Assembly: GCA_016745075.1 (NCBI GenBank)
Contig: JADGDD010000002.1
Location: forward strand, 194,034-258,033
Source: Planctomycetota bacterium
GTDB taxonomy: Bacteria > Planctomycetota > UBA11346
Direction of reading: 5' to 3'
Length of the DNA stretch: 64,000 nt
Positions 33,999-42,655 of this stretch are shown here, in pieces. A program made the position numbers and the translations under genes. Below the pieces are notes generated by a model. It was given only the letters and a program-made list of their open reading frames with translations, did not search any database and was not told the DNA's origin. Within the stretch, counting starts at the first letter, position 1. The number at the start of each line of letters is the position of its first letter.

Positions 33999-34142
33999 AT
34001 GGATGCTATAGTGGATGGTGGTCCGTCCAAGTGGGTAGTATTTTTGAAAATCGGCATTCAGGCTAAGCTGCCTGCCGAGGATAAAAAACGGGCATTTGGA
34101 CGTTTGGGAAAGAAGTTCGGGAAAAGAGTAGAGATAAGTTGA
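33999..34142 (+). CDS. Candidate 47-residue basic peptide
   Basis: An ATG-initiated frame ends 20 bases before the start of the exported HEAT-repeat protein and inside its leader. The peptide is rich in Lys and Arg toward the end ('EDKKRAFGRLGKKFGKRVE') and has no signal peptide or known motif. It lacks a clear Shine-Dalgarno. It might be a leader peptide, a small protein or chance. It fills most of the 269-base gap between ispE and the HEAT gene. Confidence 0.25.
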   Translation: MDAIVDGGPSKWVVFLKIGIQAKLPAEDKKRAFGRLGKKFGKRVEIS

Positions 34143-34162
34143 GTGAGACAGGAGAGTTATTG

Positions 34163-36523
34163 ATGAGATCGCTTGTGTTAAAACCAGCACTATCAATCGG
34201 TACTGCATTAGGGATGTCACTGGCGCTTATAAGCGGCATGCACAGCGTCTCCTATGCCGCTGATGATACGGGCAATGAAGCCCGCATTTCCCAAGAAGAC
34301 CAAATTCATGAGATCTTGTCTGAAGCTGTTCGTGAAATTCGCGTAGGCCGTTACGAAGAAGCTCAGCGTCGTTTCCAATCCGCCTTGGATATGGATCCAG
34401 AGAACAAACTGATTTATGACTTTTACCTGCGGGTTGGCCCAGAAGCTTTGCTGAACTGGCGCGAACGTGCAGAACTTAAAGACGTTATTGATGATATTCT
34501 TGGTCGTGAGCGCATTTATAAGCGTGAGCTTTTGCGTAGTCCAATCTATATCAATGACCTGATTGATCTGCTCGTAAAAAGTGAAGAACAACGTATTATT
34601 GCAACGCAAGAACTGGTTGCCGCTGGCCCACGTGCAGTGCCGCATTTGGTCAAACGTCTGGCCGATAATCGTGAAGATAACATGCGTGTTTATTGTCGCG
34701 TTGTCTTGACTCGCATGGGATACCGTGCTGTTGTGCCATTACTTGAAGCAACGAATGCCCAAGACGAACGTTTAGTGACCACTCTTTTAGCCGTTCTTGC
34801 AGACATCGGTGATGCTCGTGCATTGCCACGTGCTCAACAATTACAAGAAATACATGAGAGCGAAACGCTCCGTCGGGTTGCTGGTAACACGGTTGCAGCT
34901 ATTGCCCGTGCTTCTCGTATTGAAACAATTAACCCAACACCTGTGCTCTTTTTCTCAGAAGCACTTCGTTACTTCCGCGATCTTGGCGATATTCAAGATG
35001 AAGTGGTTGCTAACGAAAGTTTGATGTGGGCGTGGAATGACGATAGTCAGGACCTTTCTTTTGTGCGTTCTCCTCGTTACGCGTGGAATGAATTGATGGC
35101 TGAAGAAATTCTTTTTGACGCAACAGCGGCTTACAAAGAATACCCAGGCTATCTTGCTCTAACGGCTTCTGTTTTGGCAGCGCAAGATGTAGAAGTTGAT
35201 TTGCGTCTGCGTTTAGCCAAAGAAAATATTACTCCGGCGGCTTTCCCAGAAGAAGAATTGGCATCTTTGGAAGAACGTCAACAAGCGCTCTCTGAAATTT
35301 CTGACCGCATCATCATGAATGGTGTTGAGAATCTCTGCCAATCGATCAAACAGGCCATCGTATCTGAACGGTACAACGTAGCAACCTATTTGATGCGTTT
35401 GCTTGAGGATGAATATATTACATGGCCAGAATTGCACCTACCAACCACAGACGAAGGTCTTGCTGGCGGTAAAGTGGCAACCACTCTGGTTGCAGCTATG
35501 GACCATGGCGAGCGAAGCGTTCGCTATCAAGCAGCTATTACTTTGGCCCATCTTGATCCAAAATTACAATTCTTCGGTAGTGAAAAAGTTATGAACCTGC
35601 TTGCTGAAGCGATTAGCGAATGGGGTATGAAAGTTATTTTGGTTGTTGAACCAGACTACCGTCATCGTAACGCTGCCCGTCGTGAATTGCTGAGTCGTGG
35701 CTACCTTGTTGTGACTGCAGCAAATGGTTTTGAAGCAACCCAACGTTTACTTGAAGCACCTATTAAAGACGCGGTTATCATTGCTGGCGATTTGGTGCCT
35801 GTTGTCCGCGACGAACATGGTGAAGTCATAGACGTGCCAGAACAAACCGCGCCAACATTGATTGAACTTATTCGTACTAAAGATCGTATCGGCCAAGTGC
35901 CGGTATTCGCAAGTCTACCAGAAGATCCAGATTTGTCCTTAGAAATTGAAGACGCGCTTGATGGTAAAGTATCTGCCTTTGTTAATAAGCCATACGCTGC
36001 AAGTGAACTTGCAGGCGCTATTGATGAAGCTTTGAAAGACTCTGTGTTACCAGACCTTAACCGCGATAAACGGGAAGATGTCAGTTTGCGGGCAGCACAA
36101 GCACTGGCTTCTGTAGACCCAGTCTTTACTCAATACGGTTATCAAGAAGAACGTGTCACCAATGCTTTGCTCGAAACATTGATCGCACGTAATGATGGCA
36201 TCCGTATTTCTGCTTTACATGCACTTGGTCACTTTGGTGCCAGTGCATTCATTGATCGTGTAACCGATATTTACAACGACCAACACAGAGAGTTTACCCC
36301 AGAATTAAAAGCGGCGTTCTTGTACTGCATTGGTTTGCTCGATCCAGATACCCCGTCTGCTAAAGTAATCATTGGTGAAGCACTGAAGAGTGAGCATCGT
36401 ATTGTTCGCGGAGAAGCGGCTCGCGCTGCTGCTCATGCTCGCTCTTTGACTCTTCAAGATCGCTATGGTTACGAAGTACAACAACGTTTGAACGATCGCA
36501 CCAGCGGTGCAGGAACCGAATAA
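34163..36523 (+). CDS. Exported HEAT-repeat protein with an embedded receiver-like domain
   Basis: 786 residues. AGGAG at 34150-34154 sets the ATG at 34163, giving a signal peptide that ends near 'SYAAD' (about residue 32). Then a TPR-like segment ('VGRYEEAQRRFQSALDMDPENK', key: YEEAQRRFQSAL), HEAT repeats (about 115-250 and 400-480), a response-regulator-like domain (about 488-620: 'VILVVEPDYRHRNAARREL', 'GYLVVTAANGFEATQRLLE', conserved Lys in 'FVNKPYAASEL') and more HEAT repeats (about 640-780). At the phosphoacceptor site the sequence is 'AVIIAGDLVP', so the Asp is displaced or absent. Its role is unknown; probably a periplasmic scaffold. It heads a three-gene envelope set. Confidence 0.7.
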   Translation: MRSLVLKPALSIGTALGMSLALISGMHSVSYAADDTGNEARISQEDQIHEILSEAVREIRVGRYEEAQRRFQSALDMDPENKLIYDFYLRVGPEALLNWRERAELKDVIDDILGRERIYKRELLRSPIYINDLIDLLVKSEEQRIIATQELVAAGPRAVPHLVKRLADNREDNMRVYCRVVLTRMGYRAVVPLLEATNAQDERLVTTLLAVLADIGDARALPRAQQLQEIHESETLRRVAGNTVAAIARASRIETINPTPVLFFSEALRYFRDLGDIQDEVVANESLMWAWNDDSQDLSFVRSPRYAWNELMAEEILFDATAAYKEYPGYLALTASVLAAQDVEVDLRLRLAKENITPAAFPEEELASLEERQQALSEISDRIIMNGVENLCQSIKQAIVSERYNVATYLMRLLEDEYITWPELHLPTTDEGLAGGKVATTLVAAMDHGERSVRYQAAITLAHLDPKLQFFGSEKVMNLLAEAISEWGMKVILVVEPDYRHRNAARRELLSRGYLVVTAANGFEATQRLLEAPIKDAVIIAGDLVPVVRDEHGEVIDVPEQTAPTLIELIRTKDRIGQVPVFASLPEDPDLSLEIEDALDGKVSAFVNKPYAASELAGAIDEALKDSVLPDLNRDKREDVSLRAAQALASVDPVFTQYGYQEERVTNALLETLIARNDGIRISALHALGHFGASAFIDRVTDIYNDQHREFTPELKAAFLYCIGLLDPDTPSAKVIIGEALKSEHRIVRGEAARAAAHARSLTLQDRYGYEVQQRLNDRTSGAGTE

Positions 36524-36590
36524 AACTTACAGACTTACAAGCTAACGCTCAGACAAAGCTCTCTACACGATAATTTGGAGTATTGAAACT

Positions 36591-37481
36591 ATGAACCTCA
36601 CAACGAAATTACTGGTTATATTCAACTTGATATTGGCTATCGGCTGTTCAGGTGTGTTTGCAACATGGTATGCCACTGGTGAAAACTGGAAACGTCGCTG
36701 GGATCAAGACACCACGAATCTGTCTGAAACAATCATAAAATTAGAGGGGCGTTATAATAGCGTTTCTTTCCAGTTGGCAGATAGTCGTTCAAACTTATCA
36801 AGTGCGAAGAACACGATTACAGAGCTTCAGCATAAGAGTAGCACCCTTACCAACGACTTGGTGAAAAAAGAGGGTGAACTTGAAGTCGCTAATGGTGAGA
36901 TTCACGCGAAGATGGAACGTATCCAAGCGCTTGAGTTCTCATTAGAAGCCAAAGATAGTTCATTGCGTGAAGCTCGCCAACGTAACAGCGAGTTAAATCA
37001 CATTGCTCAGGTGAGCCGTGCGGTTGCACATGAGTTGGATGTTAAACTTTCTGAAGCAGAAGAAGATATTAATCAGCTGACCACTCTGTTGACCAAACGA
37101 GAAGAAACGATCAACTTGCTTGAAACTGACAACAAACACATGAAAGCACGTTTAGAGTTGATTCGTCAACAATATCCACGCGTCTATGATGAAATTGTTG
37201 ACCAAAAAGGCGCAGACTTGCAAACGGTTCACGGAATCGTGAATGCTATCTCTACTGGTCCAGACGGCCAACAAGACTTTGTTATGCTGAGTGTTGGTAG
37301 TGATGACCACGTAGAAGAAGGCATGGAATTCATTGTTTACCGTGGTGCAACCTATGTTGTGAAAGTTCGTGCTGAGCGTGTACTTAAAGACATGGTTGCT
37401 TGCCGCATTATGCCAGAGAGCTGGAACAATGCTGGTCTTGAAGTATCAAAAGGCGACCAAGCCCAAAACCGCATCCGCTAA
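36591..37481 (+). CDS. Membrane-anchored coiled-coil protein with MreC-like C-terminal domain
   Basis: 296 residues. An N-terminal hydrophobic anchor (about 5-26) is followed by a long heptad-rich coiled coil (about 40-205) and a beta-rich C-terminal domain (about 210-285: 'MLSVGSDDHVEEGMEFIVYRGATYVVKVRAERV', key: VGSDDHVEEGMEF) that resembles the small beta barrels of MreC and related envelope proteins. It should project from the inner membrane into the periplasm. GGAG lies upstream of the ATG. It is 67 bases after the HEAT/receiver-like gene and 44 bases before a 43-residue membrane protein. Specific function unknown. Confidence 0.65.
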   Translation: MNLTTKLLVIFNLILAIGCSGVFATWYATGENWKRRWDQDTTNLSETIIKLEGRYNSVSFQLADSRSNLSSAKNTITELQHKSSTLTNDLVKKEGELEVANGEIHAKMERIQALEFSLEAKDSSLREARQRNSELNHIAQVSRAVAHELDVKLSEAEEDINQLTTLLTKREETINLLETDNKHMKARLELIRQQYPRVYDEIVDQKGADLQTVHGIVNAISTGPDGQQDFVMLSVGSDDHVEEGMEFIVYRGATYVVKVRAERVLKDMVACRIMPESWNNAGLEVSKGDQAQNRIR

Positions 37482-37525
37482 GTTGATCTAGCTTAGAAGA
37501 CAAAAGACAGAAAGAGAGATTTACG

Positions 37526-37657
37526 ATGGACATGGAAAAAATGCTGATGTGGCTTACGATACTGACCTCAATAGCGCTATTGTTCTGCATTGGCTTCGGC
37601 TGGGTGGTGATTGACGAATACACAACCACCACTGTCTCAGCAGATGTTTTTAAATAA
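37526..37657 (+). CDS. 43-residue single-pass membrane microprotein
   Basis: Short frame starting MDMEKMLMW, then a hydrophobic helix (about residues 9-28: LTILTSIALLFCIGFGWVV), then an acidic/Thr-rich tail 'DEYTTTTVSADVFK'. It has a purine-rich Shine-Dalgarno (AAAGAGAG at 37511-37518), ends before a strong terminator, and is co-directional with and 44 bases behind the coiled-coil gene. All of this favours a real small membrane protein, perhaps a partner of the two envelope proteins upstream. No homologue is recognised. Confidence 0.6.
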   Translation: MDMEKMLMWLTILTSIALLFCIGFGWVVIDEYTTTTVSADVFK

Positions 37658-37685
37658 AGACATGTAGCTCATATTCTATTTATGC

Positions 37686-37718
37686 AAAGAACCTCGGCAC
37701 TTGGTGTCGAGGTTCTTT
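37686..37718 (+). terminator. Terminator of the HEAT/coiled-coil/microprotein operon
   Basis: A perfect 11-bp stem: AAAGAACCTCG (37686-37696) and CGAGGTTCTTT (37708-37718) with an 11-base loop, in front of a T-rich run. Confidence 0.8.
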
Positions 37719-37781
37719 GTGTTTAAAGGGTTCTGGAGGTGCGAAATATTCCCAGATTCTTTTTTATGTTGTTTTGTCGTA

Positions 37782-39053
37782 TTACAGTTCTTGGACGAGC
37801 ATGTCTACGCCGCGTTTACTGGCACCGAGGGCATGTTTGAATGCTTGTTGGCCATTGGTGGCGACTTCTTGTCGACGAGCGTTATTCATAGCGAGAGCTT
37901 TTAATTCAAGATGGACGGTTTCATCGGTGACTTCGACGATGCCATCGTTGGCGCGGAGTAAGGTCATGGAATCTGGGTGGTTACTGGTATCATCGCCAAC
38001 AACAGTGCAGGTTCCTGTAGCGGCGGCTTCTAACATATTTTGTCCGTGACGACCAGAGCCAAAACTGCCGCCAACACAGGTGAGTTCTGCTAATTCGTAG
38101 AGTTTTGATAAGCAGCCAATTTCATCTACAATAATAACATGACCAGTTGGTGCGTTGAGTTCATCATCACTTTGTGATGTGCGGATTGCTAGTAACTGAA
38201 GCTTGCTACAGATACGTTCTATTTCTGCACCACGTTCAGGGTGGCGTGGACAAATTATTAAGCGCCATGATTGTCTACCCCATTCCATCCAGCTACGGAT
38301 AAGCGGCTCTTCTTCAGGAGCGCTGGTGGAGGCAATGAGAAAAATACGTTCGCCGAAGCTCAGACCCAGCCGATTTGCTTCTCGTGCAAGTGTTGCGTCA
38401 TCTGCGCGTTGTACCAGATCAGCCTTCATGGAACCGCAGACGTGGGTATTGGGAACACCGAGTTGTTCAAACCGTTTGGCCCAGAGATTGTTTTGTGCAA
38501 GACAGAGGTGTAAGCCGCGAAATAGAGGTCCGAGTAAATGAATAAAGCGGCGATAGCCAATAAAGCTTTTGAGGCCGATCCGTGCGTTTAAGACCACAAC
38601 GGGAATACGTCGACGGTAGCAGGTTAATAAAAATAATGGCCACAGTTCCAGCTCAAGTAAAATGACCAAGCTTGGATTGGTTTCATCTAGAAAACGGTTT
38701 ACAGCCCATGGGAAGTCGAGAGGAAAAAAACGTTTATCATGTTCTGGAAAATTTTTATTAAGCCCAGCCCAGCCTGTTTCGGTAGTTGTGGTAAGTAGGC
38801 ATTTTTTATTGAGTTTTTCTGTAAGCAGAGGGACTAATGGTTTCATCAACATCGTTTCACCAAGGCTCACGCCATGAACCATAACAGAGCCTTGTTCCAC
38901 TTGTGGGCCATGACCACTTTGCTTTTCACCAAGTCCAACGATATGGCGTTTTTGAATCCGATAGCGGTAGAGGAGATACAGAGCACCAATTGGCGCAATC
39001 ATATAGCTGAGTGCGGTGAAAATAGAAAGTTCACGTCTAAAATGCTTGTTCAT
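37782..39053 (-). CDS. waaA: 3-deoxy-D-manno-octulosonic acid (Kdo) transferase
   Basis: 423 residues, GT30. Adds Kdo from CMP-Kdo to lipid A precursor at the inner membrane. N-terminal membrane segment (about 10-27), acceptor-domain motif 'HGVSLGE' with the catalytic Glu, 'ELELWPLFL', donor-domain 'PRHPER' and 'CVGGSFGSGRHGQNMLEAAATG' (key: GGSFGSGRHGQN) are typical. It shows that the organism makes lipopolysaccharide. It is the last gene of a compact reverse operon with coaC (8 bases) and a C45-type acyltransferase (6 bases). Confidence 0.93.
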   Translation of the reverse strand: MNKHFRRELSIFTALSYMIAPIGALYLLYRYRIQKRHIVGLGEKQSGHGPQVEQGSVMVHGVSLGETMLMKPLVPLLTEKLNKKCLLTTTTETGWAGLNKNFPEHDKRFFPLDFPWAVNRFLDETNPSLVILLELELWPLFLLTCYRRRIPVVVLNARIGLKSFIGYRRFIHLLGPLFRGLHLCLAQNNLWAKRFEQLGVPNTHVCGSMKADLVQRADDATLAREANRLGLSFGERIFLIASTSAPEEEPLIRSWMEWGRQSWRLIICPRHPERGAEIERICSKLQLLAIRTSQSDDELNAPTGHVIIVDEIGCLSKLYELAELTCVGGSFGSGRHGQNMLEAAATGTCTVVGDDTSNHPDSMTLLRANDGIVEVTDETVHLELKALAMNNARRQEVATNGQQAFKHALGASKRGVDMLVQEL

Positions 39054-39061
39054 GATTCTTT

Positions 39062-39583
39062 TTATGAGCCTATTGCTGCTATGATGTTTTCCAGCGGAGC
39101 CATAGCGCCAACGCCTTCTTCACCACATGCCAGTTCACCGCTAATGGGCTCAATGATATGAGCTCCGCCATCTGCTAAAGTGGCAATATGTTCCTGAACG
39201 ACAGCTTTATTCCACATGACCGTATTCATAGCTGGGGCAAACCACATCGGTTTGTGTGGTTCGAGCGCAAGAAAGGCGGTGCTGAGTAAATCGTTTGCTA
39301 AACCGAGTGCGCAGGCTGCTAAACTATGGGCAGTGGCAGGAGCAATAAGCAAGCCGTCGCACCAGCGCATCAAGTCTATGTGTGGGATCGTTCCATTTTC
39401 TTGCCAGAGTGAGGTGTGGACGGGGTTTCCGCTTACAGTTGCCAAGGCGTGTGGAGCAACTAAGCGAGCGCCGTTATCTGTGACAATGCAACGAACGTCG
39501 TGACCAGCTTTACTCAGAAGGCGTACAAGGTCTGGTGTTTTATAGGCTGCAATACAACCAGTGATACCAAGAAGAATGTGCAT
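39062..39583 (-). CDS. coaC: Phosphopantothenoylcysteine decarboxylase (CoaC, flavoprotein domain only)
   Basis: 173-residue FMN protein of the HFCD family. 'GITGCIAAYK' (FMN loop), 'PHIDLMRWCD' with the catalytic His, 'APAMNTVMW' (the PxMNxxMW motif) and the active-site Cys in 'GELACGEEGVGAM' are present. Most bacteria have a fused CoaBC of about 400 residues; here the CoaB ligase half is missing and no coaB is seen in the window, so the ligase must be encoded elsewhere or replaced. Confidence 0.88.
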   Translation of the reverse strand: MHILLGITGCIAAYKTPDLVRLLSKAGHDVRCIVTDNGARLVAPHALATVSGNPVHTSLWQENGTIPHIDLMRWCDGLLIAPATAHSLAACALGLANDLLSTAFLALEPHKPMWFAPAMNTVMWNKAVVQEHIATLADGGAHIIEPISGELACGEEGVGAMAPLENIIAAIGS

Positions 39584-39589
39584 AGGGAG

Positions 39590-40714
39590 CTACTTTTTTA
39601 CTCTGTCAAAGGGGAGTTGCACCCATTCACCACGATCTGAAGGCCCACGGCATGCGTGCATTTCAAGACGTTCTGGGATACAAATGATACAGGAATTTGT
39701 GGTGGTGCCTTGATCATCTTCAGGCAGACGGTTGATGCTGTTTACGCCATCACTACGGTCGGCAAAAAGTTCAACTAAAGTCTGGGGTGTGTGCTGATTG
39801 TGAGCATGTATTGCATTCTGTGCGCATTGTAGGCGTAAGGTAGTGCTTTCAGCAGAGACCTCTGTTTGGATTGAGCAATTATAGTCATCTAAACAGTGGT
39901 TGGTGTGAAAAAGAGGGTCAGTTCCCATAAGATATTCACGATGCTGTTGCGCACTGCATTCAAGTTGAAAGCCGTCATCAGCATCCACGCACCAGTAGTT
40001 ATGGGCACCGGAACGGGGAGCGTTGGTGATCATATTATATACTTCATCACGAGTCTGCGCTGTCATTGTTTTGTGGAGCAGGCTCATATAGCCAATACCT
40101 GTTTGCGCATCATTGGTACGAATGTTATTGGTGCCGGTGGCAATACCGTGTTCATTCATACCGCAGAGAGATAAACAGCCCATTAGGGTAATAGACCATG
40201 TTTCAGGACCGTTATTTGGTAGGCGGTGTACACCAAGGACAAAATCAATGTCGGTTGGATTTAAATCCCAAGTTTGTGAGCCAATACAGACATTATCGGC
40301 TGTACAGGCACGTGGCAGTAGGGCGGTTGTACAGCCTTCGCTGTCAGTATCATCTTCAGCAGTAGGTGAGAGGTCGTAATCATGATAGAGCCAGGTATCG
40401 CGTAAATCGGTCATGTTTGTGGCAGCATAGAGGTGGATGGGGCTTACTTCTGCACCAGCAGCCATGCCGCAATGTTCGGCGTACCCCTCAGGGTGCCATT
40501 CAGCGAATACGGCTAGGCACTGTTCTGCGGTACGTAAAAAACTGGTATTTTGTTCATCATCACGAAAGCCACGCTCCCAGGCATATGCGCGTGCTGCTCG
40601 TAGGCGGGTTCGGACAAAGTTGGTTATTTCTGTGCGGAAGGCGGCGCCGTGGGTTTGACCCATCTGTTCAGGACTTCCGGAAAGGGTGATTGTTGGTAGC
40701 TGTAATAGGGTCAT
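39590..40714 (-). CDS. C45-family (acyl-CoA:6-APA acyltransferase-like) Ntn hydrolase
   Basis: 374 residues. The N-terminal 'GSPEQMGQTHGAAFRTEI' and the central 'SEGCTTALLP', where Cys would become the N-terminal nucleophile after self-cleavage, match the C45 family that includes penicillin acyltransferase and many bacterial proteins of unknown substrate. 'GSQTWDLNP', 'GMNEHGIATGTNN' and 'HTNHCL' support the Ntn fold. No signal peptide is seen. It is first in an operon with coaC and waaA. Substrate unknown. Confidence 0.82.
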   Translation of the reverse strand: MTLLQLPTITLSGSPEQMGQTHGAAFRTEITNFVRTRLRAARAYAWERGFRDDEQNTSFLRTAEQCLAVFAEWHPEGYAEHCGMAAGAEVSPIHLYAATNMTDLRDTWLYHDYDLSPTAEDDTDSEGCTTALLPRACTADNVCIGSQTWDLNPTDIDFVLGVHRLPNNGPETWSITLMGCLSLCGMNEHGIATGTNNIRTNDAQTGIGYMSLLHKTMTAQTRDEVYNMITNAPRSGAHNYWCVDADDGFQLECSAQQHREYLMGTDPLFHTNHCLDDYNCSIQTEVSAESTTLRLQCAQNAIHAHNQHTPQTLVELFADRSDGVNSINRLPEDDQGTTTNSCIICIPERLEMHACRGPSDRGEWVQLPFDRVKK

Positions 40715-40815
40715 CGTTGAAGGCTACGCTTGAGCTTGCTCTAAGCAACGGGCCATGCGCTTTGGAGTGTGTATCACTGTTTGAAGGGGTTCTTCTGACG
40801 GGCAGGGGGCAGGGC

Positions 40816-40844
40816 TTGCTCGGTACTGAGACAGTTGTTACTAT
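40816..40844 (+). promoter_or_regulatory. Promoter of the acidic-tail secreted protein
   Basis: TTGCTC (40816-40821), a 17-base spacer and TACTAT (40839-40844) form a reasonable sigma-70-type promoter. The leader carries GGAGATG about ten bases before the ATG at 40871. Confidence 0.5.
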
Positions 40845-40870
40845 GGGAAGACTAAATTGGAGATGATGCA

Positions 40871-41917
40871 ATGAGTATTCGCAGAAGCAGCACCAGCATG
40901 TCACTCTTGTTATTGGCGGCTAGTGCCAGTAGTGGTTTTGCCGCCGAAAGCGTTGATCAGACAGCTTCAACAACGAGATTACGTGATGGTGTTGTTGATA
41001 TGGATGTGAATGTTTCAGTCATTCCTGACGAAGATGTTGTGTATAGCACCTATCTTGTTGACCGAGCTATTCCTGGTTATGGAGCAATTTCAACTCGTGA
41101 TTATCGTCCAAGCAGTAAGTTGGAATCTATGTATCACGAAGTGGTTGCATTTCGTTCTCGTGTAGAGCTCGAAGTGTTAGGTGGAACATTGTATAGTCCG
41201 GCGGTTAAAAAAGTGGTACCAGTGGATAAAAAAGGCCAGCCGATTGAAGGTGCTGTTCCGGAAGCTGTCGTTCCTGATGATTTGCCAGAAGAAGTGCAAC
41301 TCAAAGAATACATCGATAAAGTTTTCTCAATTGCCTATGGTATTACTTATCCGAATTATTACGAGCGGCAGCAACTTGATGCATGCTTGAGTGCAATAGA
41401 ACGTTCTTTGGAATTGCTTCGTTTTGGTCTGCCAGCTGATAAATTTTCTGGTTTAAATAACCGTTTTCGTGTACAGGTAGAACAATATACGGTTAACCGT
41501 CAGAAAGCGTATAAGAAAAGCGTTCAGAAAATTATGGAAGAAAAGGACATAAGTGAGAGTCGTGCTGAACGCATGCTTGAAGACTTACAAGAATCGGGCG
41601 AATTAACCATCGTAGTGCCAGAAGTGACTGAAGACCAAATTGAACGAGCGCTTGCTGGTGAACCAGAACCAAGCGAAGAACCCGTTCTTGAAGAAGATGA
41701 AACCGCAGCACCAGAAGTGACTGAACCGACAGAAGAGCCCACCATTGTTGAGCCTGTTACTGAGGACGATGAAGCCGCTCTCGTAGAACCAGTTGAAGAC
41801 AAGGCTGAAGAAATTCTTGTCGACGATGAAGCCGAAGCTGTTATTGAGACACCAGTCGAAGAGCCGGTAGAAGAAGATATGAGTGAACTGGATGACTTGG
41901 ATATCGACGACCTGTAA
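40871..41917 (+). CDS. Secreted protein with long acidic Glu/Pro/Val tail
   Basis: 348 residues. Signal peptide cut near 'SGFAAES' (about residue 25). Residues about 30-215 form a mixed region with no recognised family ('YLVDRAIPGYGAISTRDYRP', key: RDYRPSSKLESMYHEV). From about 255 the protein becomes almost wholly acidic and repetitive (EPEPSEEP, EPTEEPTIVEPV, VEEPVEEDMSELDDLDIDDL), an unstructured tail that may bind cations or cationic partners. Its own promoter lies upstream; the next gene follows after 78 bases. Function unknown. Confidence 0.6.
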   Translation: MSIRRSSTSMSLLLLAASASSGFAAESVDQTASTTRLRDGVVDMDVNVSVIPDEDVVYSTYLVDRAIPGYGAISTRDYRPSSKLESMYHEVVAFRSRVELEVLGGTLYSPAVKKVVPVDKKGQPIEGAVPEAVVPDDLPEEVQLKEYIDKVFSIAYGITYPNYYERQQLDACLSAIERSLELLRFGLPADKFSGLNNRFRVQVEQYTVNRQKAYKKSVQKIMEEKDISESRAERMLEDLQESGELTIVVPEVTEDQIERALAGEPEPSEEPVLEEDETAAPEVTEPTEEPTIVEPVTEDDEAALVEPVEDKAEEILVDDEAEAVIETPVEEPVEEDMSELDDLDIDDL

Positions 41918-41995
41918 ACTTGTTAGTCGGTAATTAACTCAACAGCGTACAAAAATACTACTCATGTTAACATGGGACTAAGTCTAAGGAACACT

Positions 41996-42601
41996 ATGCG
42001 TCGTTTGCTAAACCGTTTTCAAAAAGAGCATTGCTATGGCAACCTTTCTTCGCTAACAGAAGAAGTGCGTGGTAAACAACTGAGTGGTGCTGCAGTGAAG
42101 CGTTTAGCGAAAGAACTCATAGATCTTTTGCCTGCTGATCGGGGTGATGAAAAGTTGTTGCAGGTTGTCTGTTTACTTATTCATGATCATTTACCACAAG
42201 CGGAACGTTTGCTTGGTAAACGAGAAGATACAGAAGCTTGTTATGTGCGTGGACTTATCATGCGTCGTCAAGGGAACTTAGCTGGCGCGTGTAAGTATTT
42301 TCGTATGGCGCAGGGTTTACCTGTTTTTGTTTTAATGGCAGAGACGATGCAGTCACGTGATGAGCTACGTCCTGTTTTGCGCAATTTTCCAAATCTTATT
42401 CAGAATCATATGTTTAATCCAACTCCAATGGCTGGTGTTGTTCAACAAATAGCGCTTGGTGGCCATAAAAATTTAGCGAGATTTATAGAACAGATGCAAG
42501 CAATAGAATACGCAGAGATTCTTGCATGGTTAGCAGGTCAAGGCCACAGAAAAGTAAAACGCTTGCAGCAAGAATACGGCTTAGCGGCCGAAGCTTCTTA
42601 G
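41996..42601 (+). CDS. Hypothetical protein with a TPR-like motif
   Basis: 201 residues, no signal peptide. ATG 41996 is chosen because TAAGGA (41985-41990) is five bases upstream; an in-frame ATG at 41972 is possible. Residues about 75-110 resemble one TPR unit ('ACYVRGLIMRRQGNLAGACKYFRMA', key: GNLAGACKYFRMA). The N-terminus is basic. I do not recognise the family. It lies between the acidic-tail secreted protein and a convergent 3D-domain gene. Confidence 0.5.
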   Translation: MRRLLNRFQKEHCYGNLSSLTEEVRGKQLSGAAVKRLAKELIDLLPADRGDEKLLQVVCLLIHDHLPQAERLLGKREDTEACYVRGLIMRRQGNLAGACKYFRMAQGLPVFVLMAETMQSRDELRPVLRNFPNLIQNHMFNPTPMAGVVQQIALGGHKNLARFIEQMQAIEYAEILAWLAGQGHRKVKRLQQEYGLAAEAS

Positions 42602-42655
42602 TTTTGTGTTTTTCGGATGTGGGTTAAATGTGTGCGTATTGTGTAGCTGCAAATA

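Noticed and set aside
34217..34645. Reverse-strand open frame of 142 codons
   Set aside because: It overlaps the start of the HEAT/receiver-like gene, has no ribosome-binding site and no recognisable domain.
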